A stretch of 64,000 nt of DNA. Source: Porites lobata. Its lineage: Eukaryota > Cnidaria > Anthozoa > Scleractinia > Poritidae. The stretch lies in the NCBI GenBank assembly GCA_942486035.1, contig CALNXK010000023.1, positions 1,298,501-1,362,500 on the forward strand, in the 5' to 3' direction. Below, piece by piece: positions 21,845 to 33,122 of this stretch (the stretch's first letter is position 1; each line of letters opens with the position of its first letter). The translations under genes were made by a program, and so were the position numbers. The notes beneath the pieces were generated by a model that ran no database searches, was not told the origin of the DNA, and saw only the letters and a list, made by a program, of their open reading frames with translations.

Positions 21845-24030
21845 GTTTCTTTATACTTCGGCAGAGTGAAAATATTGGAACATTTAACAAAGTTATTGTT
21901 GCAATAGATAATCAGAAACCCACAGTGAAAACAAGACCATGAACTGCGTCGGTGACGTTGAATGTCGATTGCTTCCGTTAATTTTCCGTCATACATTTTA
22001 AGAATAGTAATTTGGCTGTCACATTCGAGTTGCATGACGAGCCTTGGTTCATTCGTTCAAAGTCTTCGTAATATGAACTTATACTGCACCTTGTCTGCCC
22101 CCTTCCGTTCATCAAATGTCATGTATTGCGTGTAACACATATGTTGAAGAGCTGTAGGATGGTTTTCGTATGCAGGTGGAATAGAATCGTCCGGATGAGT
22201 GTAGTGTTGAATAGGACTTGCTGACAGAGACTAACGTTTCGACAACCTTAGCGGTACTCATCTTGAGAGTCAAATAATACTTTTAGGAGTTAACGCTCCT
22301 TAAGCATAAGGAATCGTTGCTTTAGTGACAGGTCCAGGGTCCGAGTGTTTCGTGTAACAAATTCTGCGTATGATTCCTTTCACAGAAAATGTCGTCTACG
22401 TACTAATAACCTGTAGAGTGTGTCTTCTCAAAGTCTGGTTCCTCTGTGAACGACGTTCAAGTGGTTAGCCATAGGATGTGTTTGCGTTATATACATCGTT
22501 GTTTTCATCTATACATATAGTCCGCTGTTGTTGTTACGGGAAACTGATCAGTCTGGAGAAGGCATTTTATCACTTTCCTGCACTATTTTCTTCTTTTTGT
22601 CGGTTAAGGTTATTGTAGGAGTCCTCGATCTCCTCTTTGTGTACAATGCGATTGAAGTGTTGTCACCGCAAAATAATCATTTGTCAGATGCAAGGTGGCC
22701 CTACGTTCCTCTAAAACTGAACAGAAACTGTGAAGCCAGTTGCTGAAAATTGCAATTGTAAGGAGTCTATGCTTCCCGTAAAGGACGCGAAGAAGGACCG
22801 CGGTAGAGTAGATTCATAACGTCGTGCGTATACAGATGGTTGAGTTCGTTAACAAATAACATCAGCACATACTAGGGCTATGCAAGCGAGTAGGTGAACA
22901 GCGACTTCACAATAAAAGACACTCGTTAGTAGTAGTTATCAAAAGATTCCTTCACAGTTCTCACTGGCATAATGTCATCCGTAGGTACTGATAGCATTAC
23001 AATAGTGTTCGTAAAGGAGTTCTCGGTGCAGTCTAAGCCCAGTTGAAGTGGAAAGTGGGTAAACGGTTGTTTCACATAAACAGACTGTGTGTCTGCATCT
23101 TCTTAATAGATCCAGTTTTCAGTATATGGACGGTGTTTATACAGAAAAGTGAAAAGGTTTAGCAAGTACATCAAGTGGGTCGCACTAGTATGTTTTCACT
23201 GAAAGAACTTGGCATACAACCTCAATGGTTGCGGTACACCTTAACTTTTCTTGGAAGTCTCATTTTGTAACTCCTTACTGTTTAAAGGTGGGTTCAGTTG
23301 AGTTAGGGTACGACTGGTGTCGTAACAGATCCAGAATCAAACGTTGAGATCGGCAATCCCAGTGTAACCTTTTCGAGTAACAAATGACTTCATCGAACTA
23401 AACTTTGCCTAAGTACTTCGTTTCGTAATGACGTAGCAGATTTGTCACAAACTAACTGCACTCGTCTTGTCAAAGTAGTCCTGAAGTGGAATGCGCTGTT
23501 GCACTGTGAACAGAGTCATCTTTCGGTATGTGTTCCTGTACTACGTTGCTAAGGTTTCTGTGAAAATTGTGGTGTCTATGTGAATACAGCTGTGGTGAAA
23601 GTGTTTGTCAAAGTAGCGAGCCAAGAGCCGGTAGGTATATTGAATTGTAATGTCAGGTCTTTTGGCGGTTGTTTTGGTAAATCAGGGCGCGATGTTATTA
23701 TTCATCTGTCAATTTACCCGTGGCGTTATTGAATGTTTCAAGTGTAAACTTAAATGTTTTTTGCCTACACCATCATACCTTTTGTACCTTGTCATTCAAA
23801 CTTGTCAGTTTTGTTCAGTGAATTGATTTTTCAGAGCCCTAAATAGTTATTTCAAATTTAACTTTGTGTTATAACTGACGATAACAGTAACTGGCCAGTT
23901 GAATCGTAAAATCATATTTTCGGAAGTTTAACGTGCTTCGCTATTTCTCAAATTTTTCTCTTGCCTGCCACTATCAAAATTTTTAGAAAAATTAAATCTA
24001 CTTTCGCTACCTTTTGTCCTAGTGAAAGAA
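21845..24030. other. intergenic, no gene seen
   Basis: No coding region is supported. Words such as GTTTCGACAACC (about 22232) look like pieces of dispersed repeats. The stretch 22.0-23.6 kb resembles the degenerate repeat at 19.0-19.8 kb in word usage, which would fit one repeat block split by the LINE. This is weak. Confidence 0.35.
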
Positions 24031-24054
24031 TGCTTGATATACGTCCTTCCCTTC

Positions 24055-24250
24055 ATCCCTGTTACTCGATCCTTGATTCCACGACTCCATGATTCTATGA
24101 ATCCCTGAATTCCTCATTCCCTGATTCCTTGAGTCCCTGATTTCATGATTCCATGATTCCATGATTCTATGAATCCCTGAATTCCTCAGTCCCTAATTCC
24201 TTGTGTCCCTGATTCCATGATTCTATGATTCCATGATTCCTTAATTCCAC
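24055..24250. repeat. minisatellite of 8-base words (ATTCCATG/ATTCTATG/AATCCCTG)
   Basis: About 24 consecutive 8-mers of the form (A/G)(T/A)TCC(A/C)TG follow each other, including a higher-order duplication of ATTCTATGAATCCCTGAATT near 24093 and 24165. It is a simple-sequence array with no spacers. Confidence 0.85.
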
Positions 24251-24975
24251 AGTCTGGTAGAAAGAAAAGGAAAAGCAAGAGTTAATGACAGCAGGTTCCA
24301 GGTTTGTTTAACTTAACTAAACAGAACAGAAGCTTTCAGCAAAAGCTTGTATATATGTAACGTATCGGATCCAATGACTTTCTTTGTTAGCTTTCATCAA
24401 ATCCTCCCATGTTCTCAAAATAAAAAGGAATACCCAAAGGCTAATTCATAGTATACATAAACAGATCAAACAGTGAATAAAACATTCGCCAAATTTTTCT
24501 AATTTAAACCCGTAAAGTGACCATCACCAATTTTCTCTAAAGGATAATATTAATAACTACTGGTGATAAAGAAAAAAGGTTCTGAGAATTTATCACATGA
24601 TCGCCAAACAGGAAAAGCTTTGATCTTTTATCACCTCTCTTAATCAATTCTTATGAGAAATATATGGAGATCAGTATGTACAATTTGCATGTTGGGGTTA
24701 AAATGGCAAAGAATGGGATAGGAGGAATACAATTCCCCCAAATAATTTATTACGCCAATCTGATCGAAGCACTGACATAGAATAACATTTTTAAGACACA
24801 AATGACTATTTTCAAAACATAAAAAATTCTGATACTAACCTGATTTAAGAGACATCTACTTTATGTGTCCGATGCTTTCCCACTCCAATCATGAAGGAAC
24901 CATTGCTCATCTGTTATGGTTAGGGAGAAAATGTGACAGTTAACAAATGTCTAATCAAACACATCGGGAAGGGTT

Positions 24976-25070
24976 AATATAATAATAATAACTTTATTTC
25001 TATAGCGCTCTTATCCTATGTTCAAGGCGCTTTACAGACATGTAAACAACATTATTGAAAAATATTTACA
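24976..25070 (-). mobile_element. 3' end of a LINE or SINE with (TTA)n tail
   Basis: On the minus strand the sequence reads TGTAAAGCGCCTTGAACATA and then AGCGCTATAGAAATAAAG followed by TTATTATTATTA. This is a typical 3' terminus and microsatellite tail of a non-LTR element. The 5' extent is not clear; no ORF is recognised upstream. Confidence 0.55.
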
Positions 25071-25758
25071 AATTTACAACCATATCTTATTATACTTACA
25101 ATGAGTAAACAATGAGATCAAAACACAAGTGAAAGAGAGTGATTAAGTTGAAATGAAATGAAATGTTGAGGATGAGAGGACAACAGATGCAATCTCTTTA
25201 CAATATATATTTACATATGAGAAGTCTGCTGCCTGTTTCCAATCCTTGCACAAGAACTTTACCACTCTACATGTAGCAAGCTTGCAGGAAACATTTCTTC
25301 GATAGCTATATTAAAAATGACAAAATTGTTACAGTCAGATAAGAATAGCATGAAAAGGTCTACTGATTATAATACAACATAAGTTTTAAGAACCAAGTAG
25401 AAAAGGCTGAAAACTATTTAGTTTGGTTTATTTTTGTTTTTGAAACAACTCTGGGCAGTTACTCATATATTATGCGTTTTCCCCTAATAATTTATAAAGT
25501 TGACTTAATCACAGCAAAACATGTTTGTCAGGTCTAATCTGGTTTCCTTCAAAGCAGGTTTTTTGTATACACCCATTGTGTACCTGTAGCAGTAGTACGC
25601 ATACTAAAAAGTAAGTGTTACATTTTTGCCCCGCCACAAGGGACACTAAAATGTTGTTGAGTTTTCCTGCTACATTCTCTTGTTTCTTTTTTATGCCACG
25701 GTAATGTATGTTGAAGAAAGAAAGTACTCTTTTGAAATATACTAATTATAACGCTAAC

Positions 25759-26002
25759 CAGGGCCCAATTGTTCGAAGGCCGATTAGTGCTTAACCCGGG
25801 GTTAAATTTAACCCTGATTTCCTTTTCTTGTGTTCAAAAGCTTTTTCTTGGATAATTTCCTCCATTATTTTTAGAGCTTCCAATCATCAACTTTTAGACA
25901 AAAATAATTAAAACTGAAATGCTTTTTAAGCTTTCAAATCTGAATTCAAATCTCGCACTAACCGTGGGTTATCTTAACCCAGCTTCAAACAACTCGGCCC
26001 AG
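25759..26002. mobile_element. MITE-like inverted-repeat element
   Basis: The ends CAGGGCCCAATTGTTCGAAG (left) and CTTCAAACAACTCGGCCCAG (right) are inverted copies. The inner CCGGGGTTAA and TTAACCCAGC blocks are also inverted. There is no coding sequence and no clear target duplication. Confidence 0.6.
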
Positions 26003-26365
26003 AGGGATAACGTATGAATCTTGACTGTTCAAGTAACGGTTAGACTAGTAAGTTAGGTCCTGTAATCATAAGACATGGTTTAAAGATGTAAGTGCAAATG
26101 ATTTACATTCAGTTTTATGGTTTAGTTTTTGTAACATTCATCAAATGTTCAACGTTAAAACAGCAAGATGATCATCATCATGTAGCTCACTCCTAACAAT
26201 TTTTTAAAGGCAACCTTATCAAAGGAACACAGGTTTCAGATTCCCCTTGATTTCTAAAAAAAAGGAACTTTAAAGATAGAAATTCTTCTTTTTAAAATAT
26301 GTTAACTTGATACTCACTTGAGGTATAAGTGATCTAAAGTTTGCATCCAGTGTTTTCACAAGAAC

Positions 26366-27338
26366 TTAGTCCCTCCTCCAAAAGTGCAGGACCCCTGATT
26401 TCTTGACTGCTAAAATCAAGTAAAACAAACTATAAGCAGTCAGAAGAGAATGGCACAAAGAGGTTTATAACTGTAAACCTGAGAAACGTTAAGATAAAAA
26501 TACAAAAATGATTTTCAGCTGATTTCATTTCATTCAATTTGTTAACCTGTTCCAGGCATTCAGATCGTGGCGATGGTGCGAATAGATGTGAGCAGAAAAA
26601 AAAAACAGCAAGGGGGTGGGGTAGGGGGTGAATGACCTTTTGAAAACTAACCTCGAGCCACCCTCCACTATCAGAATGCCTGGAACAGGCTATCAATTTG
26701 TTTTTTGTTTTCTTAGAAGTTTCTCTAGAATGAGGAGCAGCGTCATTTGATGACGAGAAGGAGTTTAAGCAAGACTTCAATAGGCATGGCAATTTTGAGT
26801 CAAGTTATATCCTCAGAACTCTTACCGCCCTTTTTAGTGATTTCTGACTGCAGATAGGGAAACATAAAGAGTAAGATTGGTAAAAGTGATAATCTGAGGC
26901 ACACAAGCTCTGTTCAAAGGCTTATACTCATCTTTAATCTCGAGTCGCAGAGATATGTTATTCTAGCCCATGTATTATACTAGCCCACGTAAAAACGTCT
27001 GTGAGGAAGCACGTAGGTTCCAACAGACTCTGCCAATTACTGGAAGTGCATTTACAATTTCCCTTTAACCTGATTGGCCAATAAATCAACGGATTTTTCA
27101 ACAGGCCAATCATGGTGCTGGTACACAAGGTGGTGGCCAAGAACAAGGATTTTGACCCTGTTTTGCAGACGGACTTAGCCAGAGGTTTAGTTTCATCTGT
27201 GTTGCAGGCTGGGAATTCCTAGACATTTACAAACTCAAAAAACTAACCTGTGGTATCAGAGAGTAATACATCCCCTATCTCTGCAGAGGATGATGACATC
27301 ACACTCAAGTACCATGGCAGTTTAACACACTTTGTGTG
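26366..27338 (-). CDS. weak candidate: 3' end of an unrecognised multi-exon gene
   Basis: Three exon-like segments on the minus strand join in one frame: 27248-27338 (after TTTCTTACAG, before GTTAGT), 26826-26843 (before GTAAGA) and 26366-26406 (after TTAGCAG, ending in TAA). The first reads KCVKLPWYLSVMSSSSAEIG, then DVLLSDTT; the last reads KKSGVLHFWRRD. The middle exon is only 18 nt and needs the second of two nearby AGs, which weakens the model. A possible start exon with a good ATGGCAG context lies at about 27850 but I could not connect it. I recognise no family; the whole could be chance or a noncoding transcript. Confidence 0.22.
26543..26692. mobile_element. 150-bp MITE with perfect 9-bp TSD (TCAATTTGT)
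   Basis: The inverted ends are TAACCTGTTCCAGGCATTC and GAATGCCTGGAACAGGCTA. Exact direct repeats TCAATTTGT flank it at 26534-26542 and 26693-26701. It has no coding capacity. The 9-bp duplication is the same length as that of family A, but the internal sequence differs, so this is a second family (B). Confidence 0.88.
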
Positions 27339-28295
27339 CTGTAAGAAATAACGATAAATAAAAAGACTTGATAAGGTTAACATCCAAATTCATTACAAAT
27401 GAAAGGCACAGGTGGGAAACTAACTTGACTCAGTAGATACCAGCTACTGTAGCATACCATCACGAATTCTGCAGTCTGACTGGCTAACAGACACATGTCT
27501 ACTCTGTCAACTATCTATTTCATGATAGATATTGTGGAGTGGTGAGCAGGAATTTTTCTTGAACTATGGACTCACAGAAAACTTAAACTCATAGTCTTTA
27601 CGGTTAAATAAAAAAATAGTACTGACAGCTGCAAGTTGTCTGTTTTAGGGCTGTCTGTAAGATGCTGAAAATTTCCCAAAAAGTCAGTCAAAAGTTGCCC
27701 CCAAGATGCCAAAATTTTATGTTGCTTTTCATATTTTCTATAAATTAACCTACAAAAGAACCCTTTTTCAAACCACTGTGGGTGCTGATCTCTCTAGGGG
27801 CATTTGCAAAACTCTTTGGGGTCACTCGAGCGTGTAAGTAATCTGCCATTTTGAATTCATTTACCCACCGCTGACCACTTGAATCGCCTTTTCAAATCAC
27901 AGGCAAACCAATGCAGATTTGCCGCCATCAAGTTGGCGGCAAATCTTTAGAAAGCTTCTTTGATTTACATCACGGGTGGTATTTCTTAGCATAGAAATTT
28001 CTTACTATTGCGATGTCATTTAAGGATATCAAATGAGAAATACAATGTCTGAAGAAAGCTTTCCTTCTAATAAGCAACAATCGGTAGCTGCTTGAGAAAA
28101 TTAAATGCTTGTTAGTCAAGCTTGCTTAAGCAGAGCGAGACTCTAAAAATGCAACCCTTTTTTTTTCATGTGCCCATGCCAAATGGTCATCATGGTCCCA
28201 GGCATTCCTGGCGGAGACCGTGGAAACTGGGGATAAGTATCTTGGTGTGACGAAAAGCCACACATGGAAAAGCTTTAATAGGAAGATTAATGCGA
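27339..28295. other. intergenic, no gene proved
   Basis: It contains a 29-bp inverted repeat around GATTTGCCGCC...GGCGGCAAATC at about 27917-27946 and an ATG with good context on the minus strand near 27851 (MADYLHARVTPKSFANAPR). Neither can be tied to a gene with confidence. Confidence 0.35.
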
Positions 28296-28560
28296 AAGAT
28301 GTAGAGCTTGAATCGCTTGAACGCGTTGATTACTTTGGAACAAGTGAATACTTCTGATCAGTGGTCGAGAAAGAGAAGAATCTTCAATGAGCAAAACGTC
28401 GAGGGTGAGGCTATGTAAACTTTCATTGTATGACTCACCATGTTGATCATGTTTTGCCAAAAACGATTTTAATGTAAATAGCCTGAAGATTGCTTGACTG
28501 TCAATAAAAAAGTGCACAAAAAACTTATAGCAAGGAAATCCTGTTTTGTGTAGGAAGTCA
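28296..28560. repeat. direct repeat, copy 1 of 2 (about 265 bp)
   Basis: Shared with 29652-29930 in the same orientation. The common blocks are GATTACTTTGGAACAAGTGA, GTAAACTTTCATTGTATG, then AAATATCCTGAAG/AAATAGCCTGAAG, and AGGAAATCCTGTTT. Divergence is substantial. No protein is conserved between the copies. Confidence 0.7.
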
Positions 28561-28670
28561 CATTGTTGCAAAGGCGAAGAGTTCAAAAGCAGGTGAATTT
28601 AAAATTCACCCCATTGAGGAGCTGATTTTTTATGGCAGATTAATTGATAGATTTTCACAGTTGTTACAGC

Positions 28671-28765
28671 GATAACCACTAACATGAGCCCTCAAAGGGG
28701 TTTTTTCTTTGGTTCAAACCTGCCTTTTGGTGGACGTCAGTCAACTGTTACCATGGTTTTTCACT
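28671..28765. repeat. left arm of a 95-bp inverted repeat
   Basis: Matches the reverse complement of 29367-29458 at roughly 80 percent, with identical CCATGGTTTTTCAC ends. The two arms enclose a 600-bp spacer, and the pair lies between the two direct repeats at 28296-28560 and 29652-29930. Confidence 0.7.
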
Positions 28766-29366
28766 CATTGGTCTAGAAAAGATTCTTTCCCCATTTCTCG
28801 AGCACTTTTTGTCTTGAAAAAATATGTCGATCTGACACCACTTCATGTCAAGATTATGAGGAATACAATGTGTGAGTGTTTGTCAAAGGAAACTCAAATT
28901 ATCAACATATTTACACACTGTAAGTTACAACCACATATTACGCTTTCTCAATAAACGCTTGCAATTTGTCTGAGTTCTTGCTAGTTCTGGATTCTATTCG
29001 ATAACATGAAGAATGATAAGTAGATCTGCACGTTACAAAGTTCATTTTCAAAAACAGCCTCCATTATGAGGAAACTTTTTCCCTTTTCGGTGTGATATCT
29101 TACATTTCTTTGAATTTATACTTCTTTGTAATTCGTCCATGACTTCTGCGTTTTCATACAATCAAATAAATAAACAACCTGAAAACCTTAACGTAAACTA
29201 TGGAGGAAGTTTTGGCTATTTCACTTAGCTTGCAGAGACCTCAATGTAATCCTTCATCTTATGAAACAATAAAAAATGCCGTCATCATTCCAAATCATTC
29301 TTGTAAGTCTTCACTCTTCATTCAGCAATAAGGAAACCTTCTCTGTCAGAGAGCGTGAAAAACCAT

Positions 29367-29458
29367 GGAAACAGTTGATTGACATCCACTTAAAATCAGG
29401 TTAAACAGAGAGAAAAAACCCTTCGAGGGCATGTGTTTGTGGTAACCACTGTAAGATG
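29367..29458. repeat. right arm of the inverted repeat
   Basis: Reverse-complement partner of 28671-28765: GTGAAAAACCATGG here, CCATGGTTTTTCAC there, followed by a shared CAACTG and GGGTTTTTTCT block. No transposase is seen in the spacer. Confidence 0.7.
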
Positions 29459-29651
29459 TGAGGTTGTGTTGCACTTTATAAATACTTGAGATATCAATGA
29501 CTTAACCTTCAACTATTCATTACGTATGTGTCACGGATGTGTTTGTATGGGTAGCTATGTACTTGACTATCACGCACTCTACTTGCAGCACTTCATGTCC
29601 ACAGAATGGAAAGCTGTGAAAGATGGCGAGCTTTTTCTGGAACAGGTCGGT

Positions 29652-29930
29652 CCACGAATTCTATTGCTTGAAGGCGTGGATTACTTTGGAACAAGTGATA
29701 ACTTCAGTGGTCGAAAAAAAGAACAACTTAGCGGAGCAAAACTTCGATGGTGAAGCTAACTGGTCGGCTGTTGTAAACTTTCATTGTATGTGACGAGCAT
29801 GCGGTTTATTTTCAGTGACACGAATCGTGGAAAACGATATAAAAAGTAAATATCCTGAAGAATACTCGACCATCAATAAAGCAGGAATCGAAAAACTTTT
29901 AGCGAGGAAATCCTGTTTCCTGTAGAATTA
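29652..29930. repeat. direct repeat, copy 2 of 2
   Basis: Partner of 28296-28560. The family A MITE at 29940-30056 sits immediately to its right. Confidence 0.7.
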
Positions 29931-29939
29931 ATTGCCTCC

Positions 29940-30056
29940 TAGATTGAGAGCAGTCTCTTATTTTTCTTTTGAGTCACAGTAGGTCAAGAGCATAATTTTA
30001 CTTTTTGGCTTTCCGCAGGTAGCTCTGAGGAAAGAAGAATGACCACTTGTGGTCTA
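29940..30056. mobile_element. MITE, family A, degenerate, 9-bp TSD
   Basis: Starts TAGATTGAGAGCAGTCTC and contains the family block TTTTTCTTTTGAGTCAC, then GACCACTTGTGGTCTA at the right end. Flanks ATTGCCTCC (29931-29939) and ATCGCCTCC (30057-30065) differ at one of nine bases. Confidence 0.78.
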
Positions 30057-30065
30057 ATCGCCTCC

Positions 30066-31260
30066 TCATTTCCAATTATCTTATCTCCAAGCAAGCAAGA
30101 CTCAACGCTACTAAGAGCATTTTTGCTTGAGTTAAAAGACCACATAGTTTTCAGTACCAAACCTAAGGTTTCTGTGGAGTAGGAAAAGTGGCACTGACCT
30201 CATTATATTTTTCTTTTGTAAAACTAATTTTCATAGTCCTTACCATTCCTTGGTGAAAGGAAAATACACTTGAACCAAAGTAAATTTTGACACAAATTAT
30301 GCATAACAAATTTTATATTCTTTTTTTTTCTCTTGGTGATGCAATGTTCTAGCTGGTAATTTGGCCTTAATAATTATTAAAATAGTGAATTAACTTCCAT
30401 CTCTTCTTCTGGAGAGATTTGTATTTCACTGAATGTAAAGTATGTGGACCTTTCTTCAGAGGTAGGCTGACTTGCAATTCCTTTTTCTTTTCAAGCTTAA
30501 CTGATCAGGCCATTCAATATATTTTAGCACCAGTTGTATAGCTTTTCATCTGCCTTTTTGTTGGCTTTTTTTAGTTTGTTTTCTTTTCACTTGGGTTTGT
30601 TCTTTGCTGGTCTAGGTCCCAAATTTAACCTGTCTAGGGATGATTTCATTTCATTATTGAATCTAAGCTGCCACTGATGGCCCCAGTATGCAATTTCCCA
30701 GTCAGAGGCACAGCTAGCTTTAATAATCTCTTACAACTTTCTTAACACTAGAAATACAAAAATCTGTGAACCTTTGGCTACCTTTTGTTTTTGGTTTTCT
30801 ATTTCAAACATTAATCTCTGCAACAATTAATCATATTGCCCATATTTTACTTTCCTTGTCAAGACTGGGTGGGAGGGTTGTCAATATTTCTTTTGGTCAA
30901 GAGCGGGGGTTGTCAAAAATTGCTGTATGCTATGCAGGGGATATTAAAACATTTTGCCACTGTAAAAAATATCCTCTCCCCCCCCCCCCCCTTGCCCCCT
31001 GCAGTATACATGATGATTGCAGCCTAATCATTTTTATTATGCATACATGTTCCCATGTTTTAACTCTACTCATATAAACTATTTGTGTGATATGGTATGG
31101 GATTGCCATAATAGATGTATGGGGCTGTACGGAAATCTTACCACATTCTCAAAACGTACTGATTTTTCAGTAGTCACTTTGTACTGCACAATCATAAACT
31201 GGACATGTCATGAAAGTCTGGCGCTACTTTACATCATTAGCATACAAGAACACTGAGGAA
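30066..31260. other. intergenic, no gene seen
   Basis: T-rich spacer with a poly-C tract at about 30978-30990. Overlapping open frames here have no splice support or recognisable family. Confidence 0.45.
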
Positions 31261-31265
31261 ATCGC

Positions 31266-31400
31266 ATCATGATACATCTACATCTACATCTTCTTTATTA
31301 CTCTTCCACGTTTTACACATCAAGAAGAGTTAAGAAATAAAAATATAAAGATAAATTAAAAAATTAAAATAAAATATATAATTAGGAAATTGCTATACTT
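31266..31400 (-). mobile_element. probable 3' tail of a non-LTR element ((TAGATG)n on minus)
   Basis: ATACATCTACATCTACATCTTCTTTATTAC-type sequence is the reverse of an AATAAAGAAG...(ATGTAG)n tail, as found at 3' ends of CR1/L2-type LINEs. The body beyond about 31330 is A-rich and not identifiable. Confidence 0.4.
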
Positions 31401-32159
31401 AAAACAAAACTTAAAGTAATTTTGCTCTGCAAAGTGCTCTGCTGCGCCCTGCAGGTTTCACGTATTCAACAGTTCCAGTCCCTCACAGTTCTCGGACAGA
31501 AACTGTACTTATACGCTTTAGAATGTTAAATTTAGCTGTTACATGAATTAATGGCAAATCATCACCACATACCTTTGAGATATAGCTGAAAACACTTCGA
31601 AAAACAGCCATGCCTGAAGTCTACTTCCGCCATGTTGGAAATTGTGATTCACAATTTGTACCCAGGTCCTTGTGGTTACCCGCGGCTTGCTCCATTACGA
31701 CTGGGAAGCAGAAGGCTTTACACCTTACCTGGAACCAACCATTGCTTGTGAAGAAATCGCAGGGTTGGTATGTCACGAACGATTTGGTGTGGTTTCAAAC
31801 AAAAGACTCCGTTACTATTTGAAACCTTTTTCAGAAGTCAGAAGCACAGGTTTACGTTTTCATCACAGGCAGCCTAACCTTGGTATGAAAGTTTGGTATC
31901 ATATTGCGTAATCGCGCGTAATCCTCAAAATGGCCGTGAACATACAGAATTTGTATGGGAATTGGGGTAATAACTTCAAGAATAAAACACTTCACCTTCA
32001 CGACCTTCACCGAAATTTATCGGAGCAGGGATAAAATGCTTTCCGAATTGGATTTACATTTTGATAGCTTTACAATCAGAGTTGCAAGTTCTGAAACTCT
32101 GTACTGTAACCATTTTCACTTTTAAAAAATGTTTGTCAAGCAATCGGTCACTGTTACGT

Positions 32160-32216
32160 ATCCCCCAATTCCAGATTCCAAATTCCAAATTCCAAATTTC
32201 AAATTCCAAATTCTTA
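32160..32216. repeat. short minisatellite AATTCCA/AATTTCA
   Basis: About seven 7-8-base units (ATTCCAAATTCCAAATTTCA type) lie 66-122 bases upstream of the Rab start codon, probably within or beside its promoter or 5' UTR. No function is shown. Confidence 0.75.
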
Positions 32217-32281
32217 GACGTTAGTACCCAGGCCAACCGCGTTATTTAGATCTACTGTCGTCAAACTGAAATTTACGTCGA

Positions 32282-33089
32282 ATGGCTACAGGAGATACCA
32301 GACAAAACGACTGGGTTGATTACTGCTTCAAAGTCATCATTATCGGCGATTACAAGGTCGGAAAGACATCATTATTATGTAGATACACTGGGCGTGAGCC
32401 ACCTAGCGATGATTGCACAATGACATTGGATTTTCGTGCGAAAACTGTCAAGAGGAAAGGAAAGCGAGTAAAGCTGCAGATCTGGGACATAGCTGGGCAA
32501 GAGAGATTTCGTACGGCTGTCGCTAGTTACTATCGCGGGGCTCTTGGAGTTCTTTTGGTGTACGATGTAACAAACAGGCAGTCTTTTCAAAATATTGGAT
32601 ACTGGTAAATAATATTTAGATGAAGAAAACTTCCTTAAGTATGTTTCGATCCAAAATCGTCAGCCTTTTGGTTTCGAAGGAATATGTTACGTACTAAGTA
32701 GTTCCGGAAATGATCCCTGCCGTTCGATTTAAATACCCTTGACTACTATCATGAGCCAACTAATGGAGAACTTTCTAAGTAACTGATTTCTGTTTAGCCA
32801 TAACGATATTGCTTTTGTTTGTTCGTCTGCCAGTGTAGCTGGGAATATTGGTTTTCAGTTTTACTATAAACTGTACTCTTGCCAAAGAAATCTCGAGGCC
32901 TACCGTTTAGTTGTTTCAAAACTTTTAGCCCCCTTTACAAAACTGTTCTAGAATTAACCTGCCAAAATATAGGCAGCCCATTTATTTGCACTTCATTAAG
33001 TGTTTGCCCTCTGGCTAGTTTGTGTCAGTTGTGCCGTGTGTTAGTAAAGTTACGATAGACAATCGTCAGTTTTCATTGAAAGGGAAGTA

Positions 33090-33122
<33 letters not shown>

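Noticed and set aside
26430..26792. 120-codon minus-strand open frame
   Set aside because: Much of it is MITE family B (26543-26692) with its inverted ends translated.
28709..28954. 81-codon plus-strand open frame
   Set aside because: It overlaps the inverted-repeat arm, and the partner arm does not keep the frame.
30978..30990. poly-C tract as a regulatory element
   Set aside because: A homopolymer with no surrounding gene; most likely simple sequence.
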